From contig NC_133156.1 of the NCBI RefSeq assembly GCF_040802235.1, forward strand, positions 183,904,351-183,968,350: a stretch of DNA of 64,000 nucleotides. Direction: 5' to 3'. How positions within the stretch are numbered: the stretch's first letter is position 1; the number at the start of each line of letters is the position of its first letter. The translations under genes were made by a program, and so were the position numbers. The notes under the pieces were generated by a model, which saw only the letters and a program-made list of their open reading frames with translations, searched no databases and was not told where the DNA came from. Positions 1 through 14,800 of the stretch are shown here, piece by piece. The stretch is from Manis javanica. Its lineage: Eukaryota; Chordata; Mammalia; Pholidota; Manidae.

Positions 1-1090
1 TGGGTGGGCTTGCACGTGGCCCCAGCTTCTGGGAGAAAGCCGGAGGGCCAGGCTACTTTGCCGACGTGGAAGTATGGGAGGGATCCTTTGGCCGCCATCC
101 CAGTGACCCTCTAGGGCACCATAAAAACCTTTCGAAACTTATAGGTGGCTTTAGCATACAAGTCACTGGTCAAGAAAGAAGAAGACACCTTTTTCCTTCC
201 TCTTGACTCTGAGCAAGCACTCTCTCAGGGTAGCAGGAATGTTGGCTCAGGTTGGCGTGTTGGGCTTTGCGAGCTTGCCGGGACTTTTCAGTCATTTACA
301 CTGGAAGGGCGGCTCCTGGGGGCAGAGCTTTTGTTCGCTGATGTGTCTTCAGCTCTGTGACAAAGCCTGGCACAGAGCAGGTGCTCAATCCCTCTTTGTT
401 AAATGAATGAATGAATGCAAATTAACTGACGGGGGTTAATAAGTAGAAGAACTGGCTTCTTAAACCAGGCGTCTTCCTCCTGTCAGCGGATTGTGTGGTA
501 CGTGAGCTCTTTCAGAGGGCCCGTCCTCATCACACGTGGCCCGCTGCACACGGAGTGCTCCCAGCCGCCTGGCCGCTGCCTTGAATGCCTGCCCTGTTGC
601 CCTGGATGTCCTCTTTAGGAGAGAGCCTAGCAGAAAGGCGAACACCTGTTCATCTCCAGGGCTTAATTTGAATGCCATCCCGTCTGGTTTCTCATAGTGT
701 GTCCCTGTACTTAATTCGACAACCACATGGCATTACAATGTGAGTACATCCCTCTTTCCCACCAGACCAGGCGCTGCTGGAAAGATGGGCGAGTTGCGTT
801 CGTCCTGCAGCTCCAGCACACTGCCTGCATGGTTAGGGGCGTTGTGAGGAGTGAGCTGAGAGCAAGTGCAAGAGCTGGCAATACGGGTAAGGAGGGCAAC
901 TGGCACCATTCCTAATTCTGATCCACAAGTGGGCCACTGGAGCCGCACAATCTGGACTCTTACCACAGAATCCAAGGGCTGAAAACCTTCAGCCAGTGAA
1001 TTTTCCATGAAAAAAAATCTGATTCACTCAGTTTTGTAAGGAAGAACTATGAAAGGTTAAACTGGGGTATAAAACATCAGGCGGACCAAA
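1..1090. other. Intergenic sequence left of MXD1
   Basis: No exon or conserved coding frame was recognised. Around 365-415 the text (a 'cctggcacagagcaggtgc' stretch followed by an ATGA-rich tail) resembles the 3' end of an old L2/MIR-class repeat. Short open frames here have no family features. The segment probably lies beyond the MXD1 poly(A) site, towards the next gene. Confidence 0.5.
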
Positions 1091-4000
1091 GTTTCTTTCG
1101 TAATGAAATAATTTATTATTTGTTAATGGTCAAACAGCACAGAAGTTTACATACACACAGCAAAGATTCCCTAAAACATGTAGTTCTAAAAATGCGTGTG
1201 CTAACTGTAGTAAAAGCACCATTCTCTATATTTTGACACAGGATTTACATTGGCATCATATTTACATAAATAAACAAACATCTGGAGACAGAATTTCATA
1301 CTCTCTCTGCTGCTCCTGTTTAGGGTGTGTTCACCATTAGGAAGAGGGCCCCTGACATTGAGGGTTAACAGCGATGTTCCCAGAGCACCAATTCTAGGGA
1401 CAAGGGCTGAAGGCAAGATTGGTTCTCAGGTAAAAGCTAAAATGAAGAATGTCCCCCAAACCCCCAGATAGAATAAGAAATCAAAATCTAGCCAATCTTA
1501 GAATTGGGTACCTTACTAATTCTCATTTTATGATTTTGAGAGAAGTCAAAGGTACTCAATTTCTTCAGCCATTTAACAGCTGACTCTAACAGTGCCAGGC
1601 AATTATTTCTTCTTTCAGAAGAATATAGTACCAGAAAATCATCTTGTAATAAATATTAATGAAAAAATCATGATAAGTCACATATCAGTCCACCCAGCAC
1701 CCTCAATACCCAGGTATCTTTGGAAACAAAACATCTGTCTACAGAGATCTGATCCTGTAGAATGAGAAAACCCACCCCACAAAGGGTCTTTGGGTTGTCC
1801 TCTCCCAGGAAGCATTGAGTAAATCAGGAGTAGCCAGCTACCTGCACATAATGCATCCAGGAGGCAGACATAAGAAAATAATGGACTGACATTTGAAGGA
1901 AATTGCCTGGTAGCCTTTGACTTCCTGGTGTTCAACACACAGGGCACGTATGGGAGAAAATGAACTTAGAGACACAAGTAAAAAAGACAAGACCGAGATT
2001 CAGGAATAGATTAAATAGCACAATGAAAGTGGTATTCTTGCCCACAAAGTATGATATAAGAACCTAAATGACAACATTATGTATATTTTAAAAATAAGTT
2101 TTCTCTTTAATGATGGGTTAGACTCAAGGAGAAAAAATCCCACAAAATCTCTTAGCAAGCCCCAAGATATTGCAGGACGCTTACTTTGAGCATCACAATT
2201 CTACCTATTTTATGGGCTTTCCCCCACCACACCTCAGGGTTTTGTTCTTGGCCACTTCAGGGACGGAGAAGAGAGGCCTGTAGGAAACTCAGGTAAGGAC
2301 CCTTTGTTTCTTTTGAAAAAAGTAGAGGTTAAAGGAAGATGCCTACCTTAAAAAAGCCAAAACCACTCAAGGGGCAGGGCCTACTTAATGCCCAGTTTTG
2401 AATCGACATTGAAATCATTATTACAGTCTTAAATTTACCAGGAGAAGATTCTAGGTCCTGCTGAAAAATGTGGCACACTTTGAATCATTAACTAGCATTA
2501 GGTCTGTGACTAAAGAAAGGAGTCAGCAATCACTATCCGCACCTTGAAGAATTCAGGATCTCTGCTTAGCAAAAGAAAACCAAAACAAATACCCTGGGTG
2601 TTCTGCCTGCCATTACAAGCCAACAGGCATGGAAAGCTATGTTTTCTGGGATGTTAACAGAAGCAAACATGTATTTTCTCACTGCATGAAATCAAACTGA
2701 CTACATACTCTGATTTTCCCATTTGCATTGCAATGGTATCAGTGAGTATACATTTCTTTTTAGGTTTTAAAAATCAATTTTTCACATAAAAATATGCATA
2801 TGCCTGTGTTTACAGACATATGTATTTAAGTACAATTGTCAAAGTCTTAAAGGCTGGGGTTTCTATCTTTGCCCATTCCCTCCCCCCACCCACCCACGAC
2901 AACCCCTGATAGAAAGGTTTCTCATTTTGCTTAAAAAAACAAAACCTCAAAGACTGTATAGCTCTTAACTGTCCCGCTGGTGGATCCATGAGTGAGAGGA
3001 CAGATTGGTGGGTTGGGCTGCCCCTCAGCCACATGGGAAGGGGATTAGCTGCCTGGGGCTGAGTTTGCTGGTCCTGAAAGTTACAGTTTTGGTGAGAGAG
3101 GCCTGTCTAGCATGCCATGGTCTACCTCAGGTTTTGAAAAGTCATGCCAAACCCTGGTGTCAGTTTATTACAAGGGCATTAAAAATATAGAGATCTATCA
3201 AGTCCTACATTTATATATGCAATCAAATTGAAAAGGACCAGACAAACAGTGCAAAGGTCAAATAATTACTGTTTTATATTGGGACAGTACAGTTCATATT
3301 TCAACCAAAAGACAAAAATGCAGTTTAACTCAAAGGCACAACAATTAAAACACAGAAAATAATAGCATCTCAGATGCCACATTTCTAAATTAAACAAATA
3401 CACAAATTTTGTTCCCTTCCCTCCCCCAATGCAAACCCACAAGCTTTTCCCGAAGTCTTGAGTTTTTTGATGCCATCCAGCATCCAGCATCTTGGACTTG
3501 TGAGGCGCTTGAATGTAGCAAACAAAATGCTTGAGAGGTCTAGCGAATAGCATTCGAAAGGGACCTCAAAGTGCAGATATATCTTTTTCAAACATGTTAC
3601 AGGCTGAGCTGGCTCTCTGAACACTATCACGCTGCTTAAATCCAGAAAGCAGGCTTTAAAAATGCAAAAGGCATACAAGTTGTATTTCAGTGCAAATCTT
3701 CAGCTGGTAATCGGAAAATATTCCAACAATAAAAAAACCCTTTGTGTCACCTGCCCTCTCCATACCCAAAGCTGAAAAGAAGAAGAAAACCAACAAAACA
3801 GAACCCAGAAGAATTACAGATGACTTTGGAATCATTTAGGAATCCACGACTCCAATTAAAAACTTTTAAATACATTAAAGAATCACTAAAAAGAAAAACC
3901 CACAAAAGTAATCTTGCTTTGTTTAGCCTGCTCTTCCTGTAGAGCATGAGCCCCTGTGGAGAGTGCGTGTGGACTATTAGTTGCATGGAAGGTGGAGGCG

Positions 4001-5596
4001 CTGGAGGAGCAAGGCTGTGGCGGGCTAGAGACCTCAGGCCAGTGGGAGCACCGGGCCGCCTGCTCCTGGTTCCGCCGCGGAGCCCTTAGGTTGCAGTGCG
4101 TCTGTGGATTGTAGGAATGTTCTCATCACTTTGTGACACACAGTTTCAGCGTCACAGATTTTACAAATGGTTCAAATTTGATGAAAAAGATTTGCCAGAG
4201 GCTGACAACATCAAGACTTCAAAAATATGAATGCAAAAATATTAAGGGGAATGAACCAATTTTGTAGATACCTACATACAAAGTTTCTAGAACATCTATA
4301 AAAGCACAAAGTCATAAGAATTTATTTCTATTACATTAGTTTATATAAAATGAATAAATAGTATTTATAGATTTAATGTGTCTTATGTACATATACATGT
4401 GCTCTGTTTTAGCTTAAATAAAACTGCTACAAAGTGGGAGACCACTTAAGGGAGAAATCATAACCAAAAAGAAAACTCAGCCTTTTAAACTATCAACCCA
4501 AAAACCTCCATAAAGAAGTTTCCGGGAGTGTCCAAAAATAATCACTTAGGAGAGAAATTCTAGTGACACTGTACCATTCCCTCCTGATCACCTGCAACAT
4601 AGGGAGTAGAAATATGGACTTTTCCTTTCACTGATGGTGGACACCAGCTCAGCTAGTGCCAAAGCTCAGTTATTGCTGAAAGTTAAATAGGAAAATAGAT
4701 TAGAATTGGACCAAATGTCACTTATTCAGAAAAAAAAAAGGCATAATCACTTTTGTGTTAAGTGGGAAATGGAGATCTCATTTATCTCTGAGGTAGGAAA
4801 AAAAAATGTTCCAGAGACAAGTCGCATCACAGACTCTGAGGGGAGAACATGCCTTGGGCTGGCACTACACAGCACGGTCCCCAAAACATCACACAAAAAT
4901 AGATTGTACCGTTTCATTCTCGAGAATAAACAATGGTGGAACTTTTATAAGCTGTGCGACCCCAAAGACATGCTGTCAAGGTGTCCATCTTAAAATGAGA
5001 AATACTGTTCCCCTCCACACGCGGGGCAGGGTATTAGCGCAGGTATGTGTGCAGGGCGGGTTTTCTGGAGGTATTCCTGACTCCTCAGGGGGGTGAGGTC
5101 CGTGGTTCAGTGCTCTTAAATGCCGCTTTCAAAGCTTACTTTGGAGTTTTGAGATCAGGATCTCAACTTTAAGAGTTTGTTTCCTTCAGCTTCCTAAGCA
5201 CAAGACACATTCGGACATTTCTTCTAGGCAAGTAGCAGAGTAAGCCAGAAATCTTTAAGAAAGGTTGGGGTCACTACACGGAGACAGTAAATAGGAAGGG
5301 GAATTGCTGAGATGTGACAGTTGCTCATTCGGTCTAAGAATTCTTGGGTGCTTCAAATTGATTGGAATGTACAGTCTCTCAGAGACGAATTTTTATGGAG
5401 AGAAAGAGAAGCTAGTGGATGCAATCAGAAACCCACAGTCCTAAGCAGTTCCTTGAAAACTTTTACAAAGCTGATTTTGGTAAAGGTGGTACACTGACGT
5501 TTACGTGCAAGGGAACTGCAGGCAGGTCCAGTACACTACCTAATCCGATCCGACAGGCAGAGCCATCTGCGAGGCAGCTGAAGGGACCGCGCTCCC
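1090..5596 (-). other. MXD1: Probable MXD1 3' untranslated region
   Basis: The sequence after the MXD1 stop codon at 5597 runs without an obvious splice acceptor or young repeat. Minus-strand AATAAA signals occur at about 1112-1117, with others near 3163 and 4321. AU-rich ATTTA-type patches around 4320-4380 on the minus strand fit a regulated short-lived transcript. MXD1 is known to have long 3' UTR isoforms. The distal end is inferred only from the AATAAA signal and the end of repeat-free sequence, so shorter isoforms ending near 3.15 or 4.3 kb are equally possible. Confidence 0.4.
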
Positions 5597-5784
5597 TTAT
5601 AGACCCAGACACGTCTTGTGGTCGTCCTGGAGCTTTATCCTCTTCACGCCGGAGCTGGAGTAGCCCTCGTCACTGCCGAGGCTCTGCATGCTGCCCCGCT
5701 CGTCAGAATCACTCACGCTGCTGCTGCTCCAGTCCAGGTCACCTGTGAGATAGTCTGTGCTTTCAACATCCACATCGATTTCTT
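5597..5784 (-). CDS. MXD1: MXD1 coding exon 6 with stop
   Basis: It encodes the acidic [19 protein letters not shown] stretch, a serine/acidic region and the terminal KRIKLQD...CLGL, then stop. The acceptor is CCCCACAG. The upstream polypyrimidine tract is largely a CT microsatellite, described separately. Confidence 0.96.
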
Positions 5785-5794
5785 CTGTGGGGAA

Positions 5795-5866
<72 letters not shown>

Positions 5867-8800
5867 GAAGGCATTCCTCAGAAAACACAGGCTGCCAATC
5901 AAAGCGATCCCAGCCCTTCCTGGATGCTGGTGCCTAGCTGCTAACAGGGCCTTGTAGAGGAGGGCACATTGCTTAACTTCTCTAAATCACAGGCAGGCTG
6001 CGAGTTCCTTCTCGCTCTGCCTGTGCGGAGTGGGTGTGGGGTGCCGGGAGAGGCTCACCCCTGTCGGAGTCCGAGCGCTCGGAGGAGACCGTGGAGCCAG
6101 TGCTGTCTGTCCGTATCCTCTCAATGCCCAGCTTCTCCAGCTGCCTCTTCAGGTGTCGCTGCTCTCGCTGAAGCTGGTCTATTTGGTGAATGGCTTTTCT
6201 GTCACAATCTTCAAGTTTCTGCAAGTCAGAGGAGTAGCTGTTGGAGCCCACAGGCAGATTTCAAAATTGGCAGTGACCCTGCCTCTTCCTCTCTAGCACT
6301 GAAGTACACCAATTTTCCTCAGAAGCCATTTGCTGTGTCACTTATCTAGCTTCGCCAGACAAGAAGTTGACTGGCCAGTGACTCCTGTCTTCGTCTAACT
6401 TCTTCAGCAATGACATCATTGAGAGTACCTGTCCTGTCACTGGGACTCTGGAGGGGAGCTCTGACTCTAGCTAGCATCCTGGTACCCCTCAGTTTTGATA
6501 CTGGAATGACTAGGTGGGACCCCTGACCTGGTCTTACATCTCCCTCATCTGTGGTGATAACCTGAACCTTATCTCTCTGAACTGGAGCACTGCCGTGATG
6601 GGAGCTTAAGAAACACACTCCCATTTAGAAGTATGTTTATTCAAGTACGTGGCCCAATTGCAGAGACACATTTTTTGTCATCCCAAATCTCAACTTCTGT
6701 TAGCAAGAAATAATGGTTCCTTTTGAAGTCCTGATTCCAAACTGTCCAACGTAATAGCTTAAAAAACACATTTCCATAAACTACTTGTTTTAACAAATCT
6801 GTTTGTGGTGGTTTTGCATGAAATAGGTGGTTTTCCTCCAGAACTGTCATGTTTGCTGGCTACTAACCATAATCAAAGTGACATCTGTCCAATGATGATA
6901 TGACTTTAAAAACATGCTAAACAGTGATTTTTGGCAGTGGCTCTCAGAAATTTAATATAACTCCCTCACTCTTTGCTATTCAAGCTACGTGCTGAGTCCC
7001 GACTCTGCTGCAGACCCTCTGGGAGGTACAGGGGATACAAGGTGGGTGCAGTGACCCAATCCGCTCTCTTGTGGAGTCTACACTCAAACAACAGACAACT
7101 AGACAGTCACACAAACCATGGCCAGGGTTCAACAGTGACAAGTGCTGAGAGAGAGACACCCAATCCCAGGACCCCTTGGAGCAGGAAGGAGGTAAGAGGG
7201 CTAGGAGAAGTCTCCCTGAGCTATGGTACCTGTGCTGAGATCTGGACAGATTGTTCTTGGGAAGCACAGAGGTCAGCCTGGAGCGGGGCCAGAGGAAAGC
7301 AGGGGGCCCGTGAGGAGTTTACCGTAGTAGGTGATGGCAGGGTGAAAATGGAAGCAGACCAGGTTGTGAAATATTTAGGTCTTGGAGAGACGGCTTAGAT
7401 ATACACCACTCAGGAGCAAGAGCTATCAAGGGAGACCCAGCATTTCTGGCTTGTACAATCACATGGACGGCTGGATGGACCTTTTAACTTCTGGTGTACA
7501 GACGGGGGTGAGAAATGCTCAGCTGGGCTCTGGACATGTTGAGCTGGGCTGCCGAGGATTCACCTACGAGGCAGCTTGGGGGAATTCAGAGGAGAGGACA
7601 GGCCTGGAGATAAACGTTTGCTGTTCCTGGTAACAACAGACACATCTTCACTGGACAGTAACGAGAAACAGGCATCCCAGGGATACACTTACCTTTATGT
7701 GCAATTTGGCTTTTGTTAATAAACTCAGTGTAGTGTGTCGACTTGACTCAGGCCCAAGTGGAACTAGCCCCTTCAACTTCTCCAGGCACAAGCGAAGATG
7801 GGCCCGTCTATGAAAACAAGATCACAAAAGCATTTGAGAATTTCACAGTAGACTAGAAGGCACCCCAGAAGAACAAATTCTAAAGGATATGAAGTTGTCC
7901 AGGCCCAGTAAGGGCAAATGCTTCCAGTGACCTCTCAAATAGAGGTCTTTTTGAAATCAGTCAACTCTGGTGAAAACCATGGAGAAGAAAAATCCAGGGT
8001 TTTCTAAAGTGACATCTCTTTATCATAAAAGTATCAGGGTAAGGACTAGTATCTGCTATTAGGCACATTTATCCAGTTATCTCTGGTCTCTGGTCTATAG
8101 GGAACCCACAGAGCATCCAAATTCAGAAAACAACGACATGCCAGGGTGAGAACCCTTTTAACCCCTACTCAATTATTTAGGGCTACTAAATCACTGCTGT
8201 CTGTAGTGTTTACATGTGTGAACAATTATTCATTACAGCTTTATTTACAAGAGCAAAGACTGAAACAACCCAACTCACTATCATTAGAGACATAATTAAA
8301 TAAATCAGGCACACCCACACAGTGCAGGACTCTGTAGCTATGAAGAGAGAGTGAGAATGTGTTCTATGTACTGTTAGGAAAGAGTTCTCAGATGCTGAAT
8401 GAAGAACAAGGCATCACACTACATACAACATACTATCTCTGGGTAAAAATGGAGAAAAAATTATGGTTTTCCTCATACAGATTTATACAGTGATTCTGGA
8501 ATGATACATAAGAAACGATGGCTAGGCAAAGAGAAGTCAGGGAATAGACAGGGAAAAGGAGAGGGAATTTTTATTGAGTAATTTATACTCTGGCTTTTCA
8601 GCCATGTAAACAGTTGCTATTCAGGAAGTTCAATACATTTTTAAAAAATAAGGAAAAAGCACATCACCTGTTTTGGCTATACTAACAAGTACAGCAGTTG
8701 GAGCTACACCACAGGAAGGTCTTGGAGGGGGCAGAATGGCACAGAGAGACAGGGAGAAAGGGAGAAAGGCCGGAAGGCTCGAAGAAGCAGAAGCCACAGC

Positions 8801-11800
8801 AACCCATACGAGAGAGCCTTTAGTCACAGACTAGCCACAAGCACAGGAGTCCCTAAAAGTTTGGAAAGTCACATGTCATTGAAACTCTTGTTTGGGCTTT
8901 ATTCTAGAACCTAGTAGAGTCCATGAATGTGAGAAACAGGCAAAGTTCAGGGTTTCTGCTCAAGATTCAGAGTTTTTGCTTTAGCCTACCACCTCCTTAA
9001 ATCCTTGCCTTTTCAGCCCATAGGGATTCCTTCATTTCCTGAGTAGTGTTTTCTATTATTCATTGGGAAATTCACTGTTCTGCCTGAACTGTTGCATATT
9101 TGTTACTTCACTATTCATTGCAAACTCTTTAGAAAGCTGGGACTGCAGCTTAATGATTGTGGTATTACCACAGTGCCTTCTCCCACATGCTTAATAAATG
9201 TTTGCTGATTGGATTATGCCACCTATTCAACTAGACTTTAAGCTTCTCGAGGACAGAGTCCATCTCTACCACATCTCTGCACCTTAGGCAGTGCTCACGC
9301 TCCTGGGGTTTGGCAACATGACCACTGGCCACACACAACACCTGGGCAGAGCTCCTGGGAGGCTACCTTCCAGCTGAACTGGGAGACAAGTTTAGTTTGC
9401 TCTTTACTTCCCTCTTAAATGTTACTATATCAGCATAGGCTGGGAATGTAAACCAAAATAAAACTGCCTCAGAAAGCTCTAAGGTCAGCACAAATGATAT
9501 TGACTGGGAGTTCAATCTACTGCCCTTCATATCAAAACTTCAGGATATTCTCCCAAGGCAGATCTAATAAGGGGTTTATCAGACGTCCTCTGAGCCCCGT
9601 GCCTCATCTGGATCCTGAACGAGTTGTCGTAGACTCTCCGAGGGCCCTCAAAGCCTTGACAGGCTGGAGGAGTACAGCATTCGCTCCTAAGCGAGAAAGA
9701 TTTAATGGTACAAATGCCTTGGTGTTTTATAAGACTTCCATTTGCTCTGAAGACCTGTCTGTGGAATGACAGCAAGCAAAGACTCACTTTAGAGGTTTGT
9801 TCCTCCTCTTACTCCATGAGGGGGAAAAGAAAAAGCAGGGCTTGTGTGGAAAATGTACTTGTTCACTTTAGATAATATTCTTCAAAAAGAGCCATGAAAA
9901 TACGTATTACTAGAAACACCAGGAGAAAGTAAAATTAGTCACTTATATAGTTATTCAACTTATTTCTCACTACAAAGTGTATAGACTAATTGTTAAATCA
10001 GGAAAAATGTTCAAAAATGAAAACTGGATTCTGGACATTTTTCAGCCTGCTTGTTATTTGCAAACATGGCATGATTCAGAACAGTTTCATTATTAGTCCT
10101 TTTATAATGTGGGTTTATCTACAAATATGAGAATGTAATTTTTTAGGAAGTTTGTCTACTGATAAAAATATTTTAACAAAGTCATCTTTCCATGCATTGT
10201 CATTTCTATTTACACAGGGAGTCTAACCCAGAAAGTATAATTTTCACTATCCAAACATGAGTTTCCAAAGATCACTCCCAGCTGTGAAACTAGACATAAG
10301 CCATCTAATTCAAGCTGAGGATAATACATGTTCATTCAGCCTAGTTCTATGAAAACAGGGGCAGGGTGCTTCCTGCATTTTTGTAGTGATCCAAAGCCAG
10401 CTTCTGCCTTTGGCCCAGCCTGCCCTGGCCTTCAGCACCTCACTGCTCCAGCCTGCTGGCCACCCTGCCCACCTGCCACTCGCCTACAGACACATCCCCG
10501 GGCTGGTGCCTGGGCCAACCACAGGGGTGGGATGCAGTCACTTCTACAGAGTAGTGAAATTCAATTATCGAACCAATAAAGTAGCACAAAGACCCCTCTG
10601 TAATGGCTCCTGCTGAGGGTTCTCATCCCTCAGGCAGACAGACACACCCACACGCATGTGTGCACCCTCCACCAGGGATCTGGAACCCTTCGGCTGGCCC
10701 TGAGCACCCTCGGAACACCGAGGCCTGAAACAAGCAATACAAGCACTAGCCTCAGTGTCCCCTCCTCAGCCCCATGTCTCTGCCCAGGCCTCTCGGCTTC
10801 TAGGAGGTGCCAGTGTCCCAGTCTGAACCAGGTCTAACTCCCCCTCGGGGAACTAGCAAGGGTTTTGCCAAACGTTGTCAACAGGAATCACTCAGTATGT
10901 TGACCCAACCCCTCCTTAGATCTCCTACCATCATGCCTTCTTCAGACAGTCCTGTTACCAAGAGCTGCCTCCCAGCTGCCCCAACTCCCCAGCAGAAAAG
11001 GGCTCTACCAACTCCTGGCACCCTCCTGCCCTTAGCGACCTCTTCTTTTTGTGCTGATCCAACAGCTTTGTAACTAGGTCATGAACTTAGTATCAAATGT
11101 CACCTGCTGACTTCAGAAATATTGTTTTAATTGTTCTCATTGGGCTGATAACCCTTAGGTCTACAGTAGCATACAGAAACCAATCTTTGATTTGAGCTAT
11201 AATCAGTGATGCTCAGAATCAAGTGTGGCCTACAACTAGTGATAATTAACATTAGATAATTAACATTAGGCCTACAACTAGAGCTTTCCTCAGTTTTTTA
11301 AAAAAGTATCTCAAGTTTTTGTTTTTAATTATTTTTATATTCTCTCTCTGTCAGTCACTACACAACCAAATGTTAATACGATGATTAAGAGTAAAGGTTT
11401 GGGTTCCTCTTACTCTCTGTGTGACCTTGAGCGAGTTACTTAACTCTGTGTAGCACCCTTTTCCTCTGCTGCAGAGGGAGGAGGGCCCTGCCGGAGAGGC
11501 TGTGGTGTGAAATGAACCGAGACAAGGCATGGGAGTGCCTGGCCAGGCCCTGACGTGGAGTGCTCCACGTAGAGTGGCACTTAGCCTTTCCATCCTAGCT
11601 TCCTCTGTAGACCGGTGGTTGCTGGGAGCACGCACAGGTAATCATAGCATTGTAATATTCCTTTTACAATCAACTGGGATCTCAAAGTGTCTCACTAGGT
11701 AGACAGACACTATCTGGTAAAGCCCAATTCACTGAACTCTTCCTTAAAAAACACAGTTACCTTTTGTCATTAAGAGATTTAATGGAAAACCTAACCCACC

Positions 11801-14800
11801 TTCTATGGAAACGCAGATTTTGCTTATCCTAAAGATACTATTTTTTACATTTAAAAAATTAGCAAGGATTTTATAGAGCTAATGCATGCAAAAGGAAGGA
11901 CTTCTTCATGGCCACATGCATCATGTAGATGCAGGCGGAGAAGGGACCCACAGGTTGGGAGGGAAGCATCTGAAGCACACCCAAGCCTTCCTCCTACATA
12001 TCTACTGCAAAAGCCGAAGGGGAAGAAAATAGGGGCAAATATGCATTAACCTTAGAAATCCAAGCACATCTCTGGATGTGCTATCCATAGCGACAGAACC
12101 TAAAATAGCTTGTGTACAAAAACAGAAAGAAGGCATATTTAGGAACAAATTTAAGACAGTTTGGGAAGGACTTCTGGGAAGAAAACTATAAACTTTGCTG
12201 ACAGACATAAGAAAATCTGAATGAATGAGAAAAAATACCCCATGCCTAGATATGAACCCTCCAAGTAAAGATGTCAGTGTTACTCAAGTTTGTCTACAAA
12301 TTTAACATAATTCCAAGAAAAAAAATCCCAACAGTATTCTTTTCAATGCTGGGAAATCAGTCTAAACTTCATTTAGAAGAATGGAGGTGTGAGAGGCTGC
12401 CAACATTTTTGAAAAAGAATGAGAAGGAATGTGCTGTATCAGATACTGAATTGCATTATAAAGCTTTAATAATTAAAACAGCATCTACTGATAAGGGAAC
12501 AGACAAATAATACATATTAAAGATTTAAATATAAAATATATTTGGATATCACACAGTTCTGCTGTTAGTTTTCCTTAACTCTCATCAGCCATGAATTATG
12601 GAAAACTAAAAGTACCCAAGTGGAAGGAAGCCATTAATGAAGAGGGCTCGGGGCTGCTGGAGGCACTCCCTCCTACCAGCGCTCCGGCACTGACAGAAGG
12701 CACCTTGGGCTTAACCAGAGTGCTCGTAGACAATTCTGAATGCTGCTCTTTTTATTTTTGCCTTCAGACTCAAGCTTCCTTGGTTCTTCTTGGACCATGT
12801 CTCTCTTGGACCAACACATTTGTAAACCCAGGAACAGATGCAACAAGGAGAGCTAGAGTAGGTAGGTTGTGCCATCTGCAGATAGCATTCCTATGCTGTG
12901 TTACCCCTAAGGGTCAGTCTGACTTGGGTGTATTCAAGACTGGGGGTGTATCAAGTCAGGTGAGTGTGTGTGTGCACAGGGGTGTGTGTTGTGAGGGAGG
13001 CACTGTTATCAGAGATTACTCTTTTTTACTGAAGGTGCAAACTGAACTCTCTCTCTCAGACTTTCATGGTAAAGTATACGACACAAAGGAGAATTTTAAG
13101 GTCAGGGTTGAGTGAGTGTACAGGATGACAGCCAGTGAAGAGGGCAGCTAAGTAATGAGGTTCACAGGTGGAAATCTTGAAACATACACTTAGCTCTTTC
13201 ATTCATTTACTCCACTAGCACTTCTGAAAGGGTTCCTCCACATTGCTACTTTCCTAGGTGCTTGAATACAATGGTAAGATCAAGTCCCTGCCTTTAAGGT
13301 TCTTAAATTTAGTTGGAGGGACCAAATATGGAAACAAATTATTGCAGAATTATTGCTCTACCATGACACATGACAAATATCCGCTCCTACTAAAAGTTCT
13401 AGAATGGGTTCCTCTTTGCCCTCACCCGCATCTTGTTTGATGTGGTTAACTTCTCCATAGAAGATGTCAAGCTTTCCTAGTCTATTATGTTTTTCCTTTC
13501 CAAAACAATCACATTCAGTTATTCATTCATGCACTGCAGACCTCCTCTGTAACTTTTCTTTCATTACCAAGTAACAGAAGAGTGAGTCCTCTATTTTGTG
13601 TTAACCCATTAGAGCCTAGAAATAATAATGCATCTGTTGATTATTATCTGATATCTTTGGTATCAGGAAAATCTGGTATCTCTGGTAACTCATGTCTCTT
13701 CTCTTCAAGGAGAGCCCTATTTAATGAACATGCTATACTGGATCTCAATGACTCACTTTTCATTAAAACTAAGGCTAAGATTATTAACCAAAGAAGAAAA
13801 AAAGTTTCATAAAAACTATACCCTATTTAATACTCCAAGGTTTCACCATTTTATCTCCTATCTTTGTGTGGACACAGACCTAACCATTTAAAAAGCTTCA
13901 TAAATCCTACTGGATAATTGGAGGTTGAATAAAAGCATAGGGGTACTTTCAGATATGGGTATGTATGAGCTGTTTAGTCAGAAAAAAGTTATTTAGTATA
14001 GAGGAAGAAGAAACAAATTATCTCAAGGGATCAAAAATTACTCTCTAAAAGTGATTACAGGTCACAAGAGATTCTAACTTTCTCCAGATTTGTAGTTTAG
14101 AACAAAGCCTTACTGGGTTAAACAATGAAGTCTAGTGAAGATTATAAGTCACACTTTGAGGGGGAAAAAAAGTACTCTCTTCCTTTTTCTTAAGCAATCC
14201 CTTTTTAGAAAATTGCCAAGTGCATCATTATTACCAATTAATTGGAACCTTGGAAGGTTTTAAAGATTTCTTGTAATTGTGATAGCAATCTTTGTTAAAA
14301 AACCCCACAAAAGTAGTGGTATATACTAGCTGTATGGGAACGTCACTCAGTGAACAATGTATAAATAGCAATTCATGGTGGCTATATTTTAAAGTTCTAA
14401 AATCATTTCTCTATTAAAAGTATGAAATAATAAGTATGCCTCATTTATGCTTCCTTTCTAGACACCACTTTAAAAAAATACAAAATATAATTAGTACTTG
14501 TGGGCTCTGTCTTACCCCTTGACTACTGATGCCTATGACAGACAGTCAGGGAGCATCCCTCATGCCCCAGGTAGGGACTGGAAATTGGCCAAATAACCAG
14601 CACTACGTTTCTTCTCCAAGTTCTTCTAAAAGCAGATGCCATCTATCCAAGAGGTATAGTCCAGGAAAGATGGACTGTAGTGGTACAAATCTGAGTGCTC
14701 CTCTGCACCATCAACAGAGAAGAGATTTTGCACACTGATATCTACATCTCTCCTTTGTAATAACCAGGTCATGCCCTTAGCCCCATGTGGCAATAAAGCA

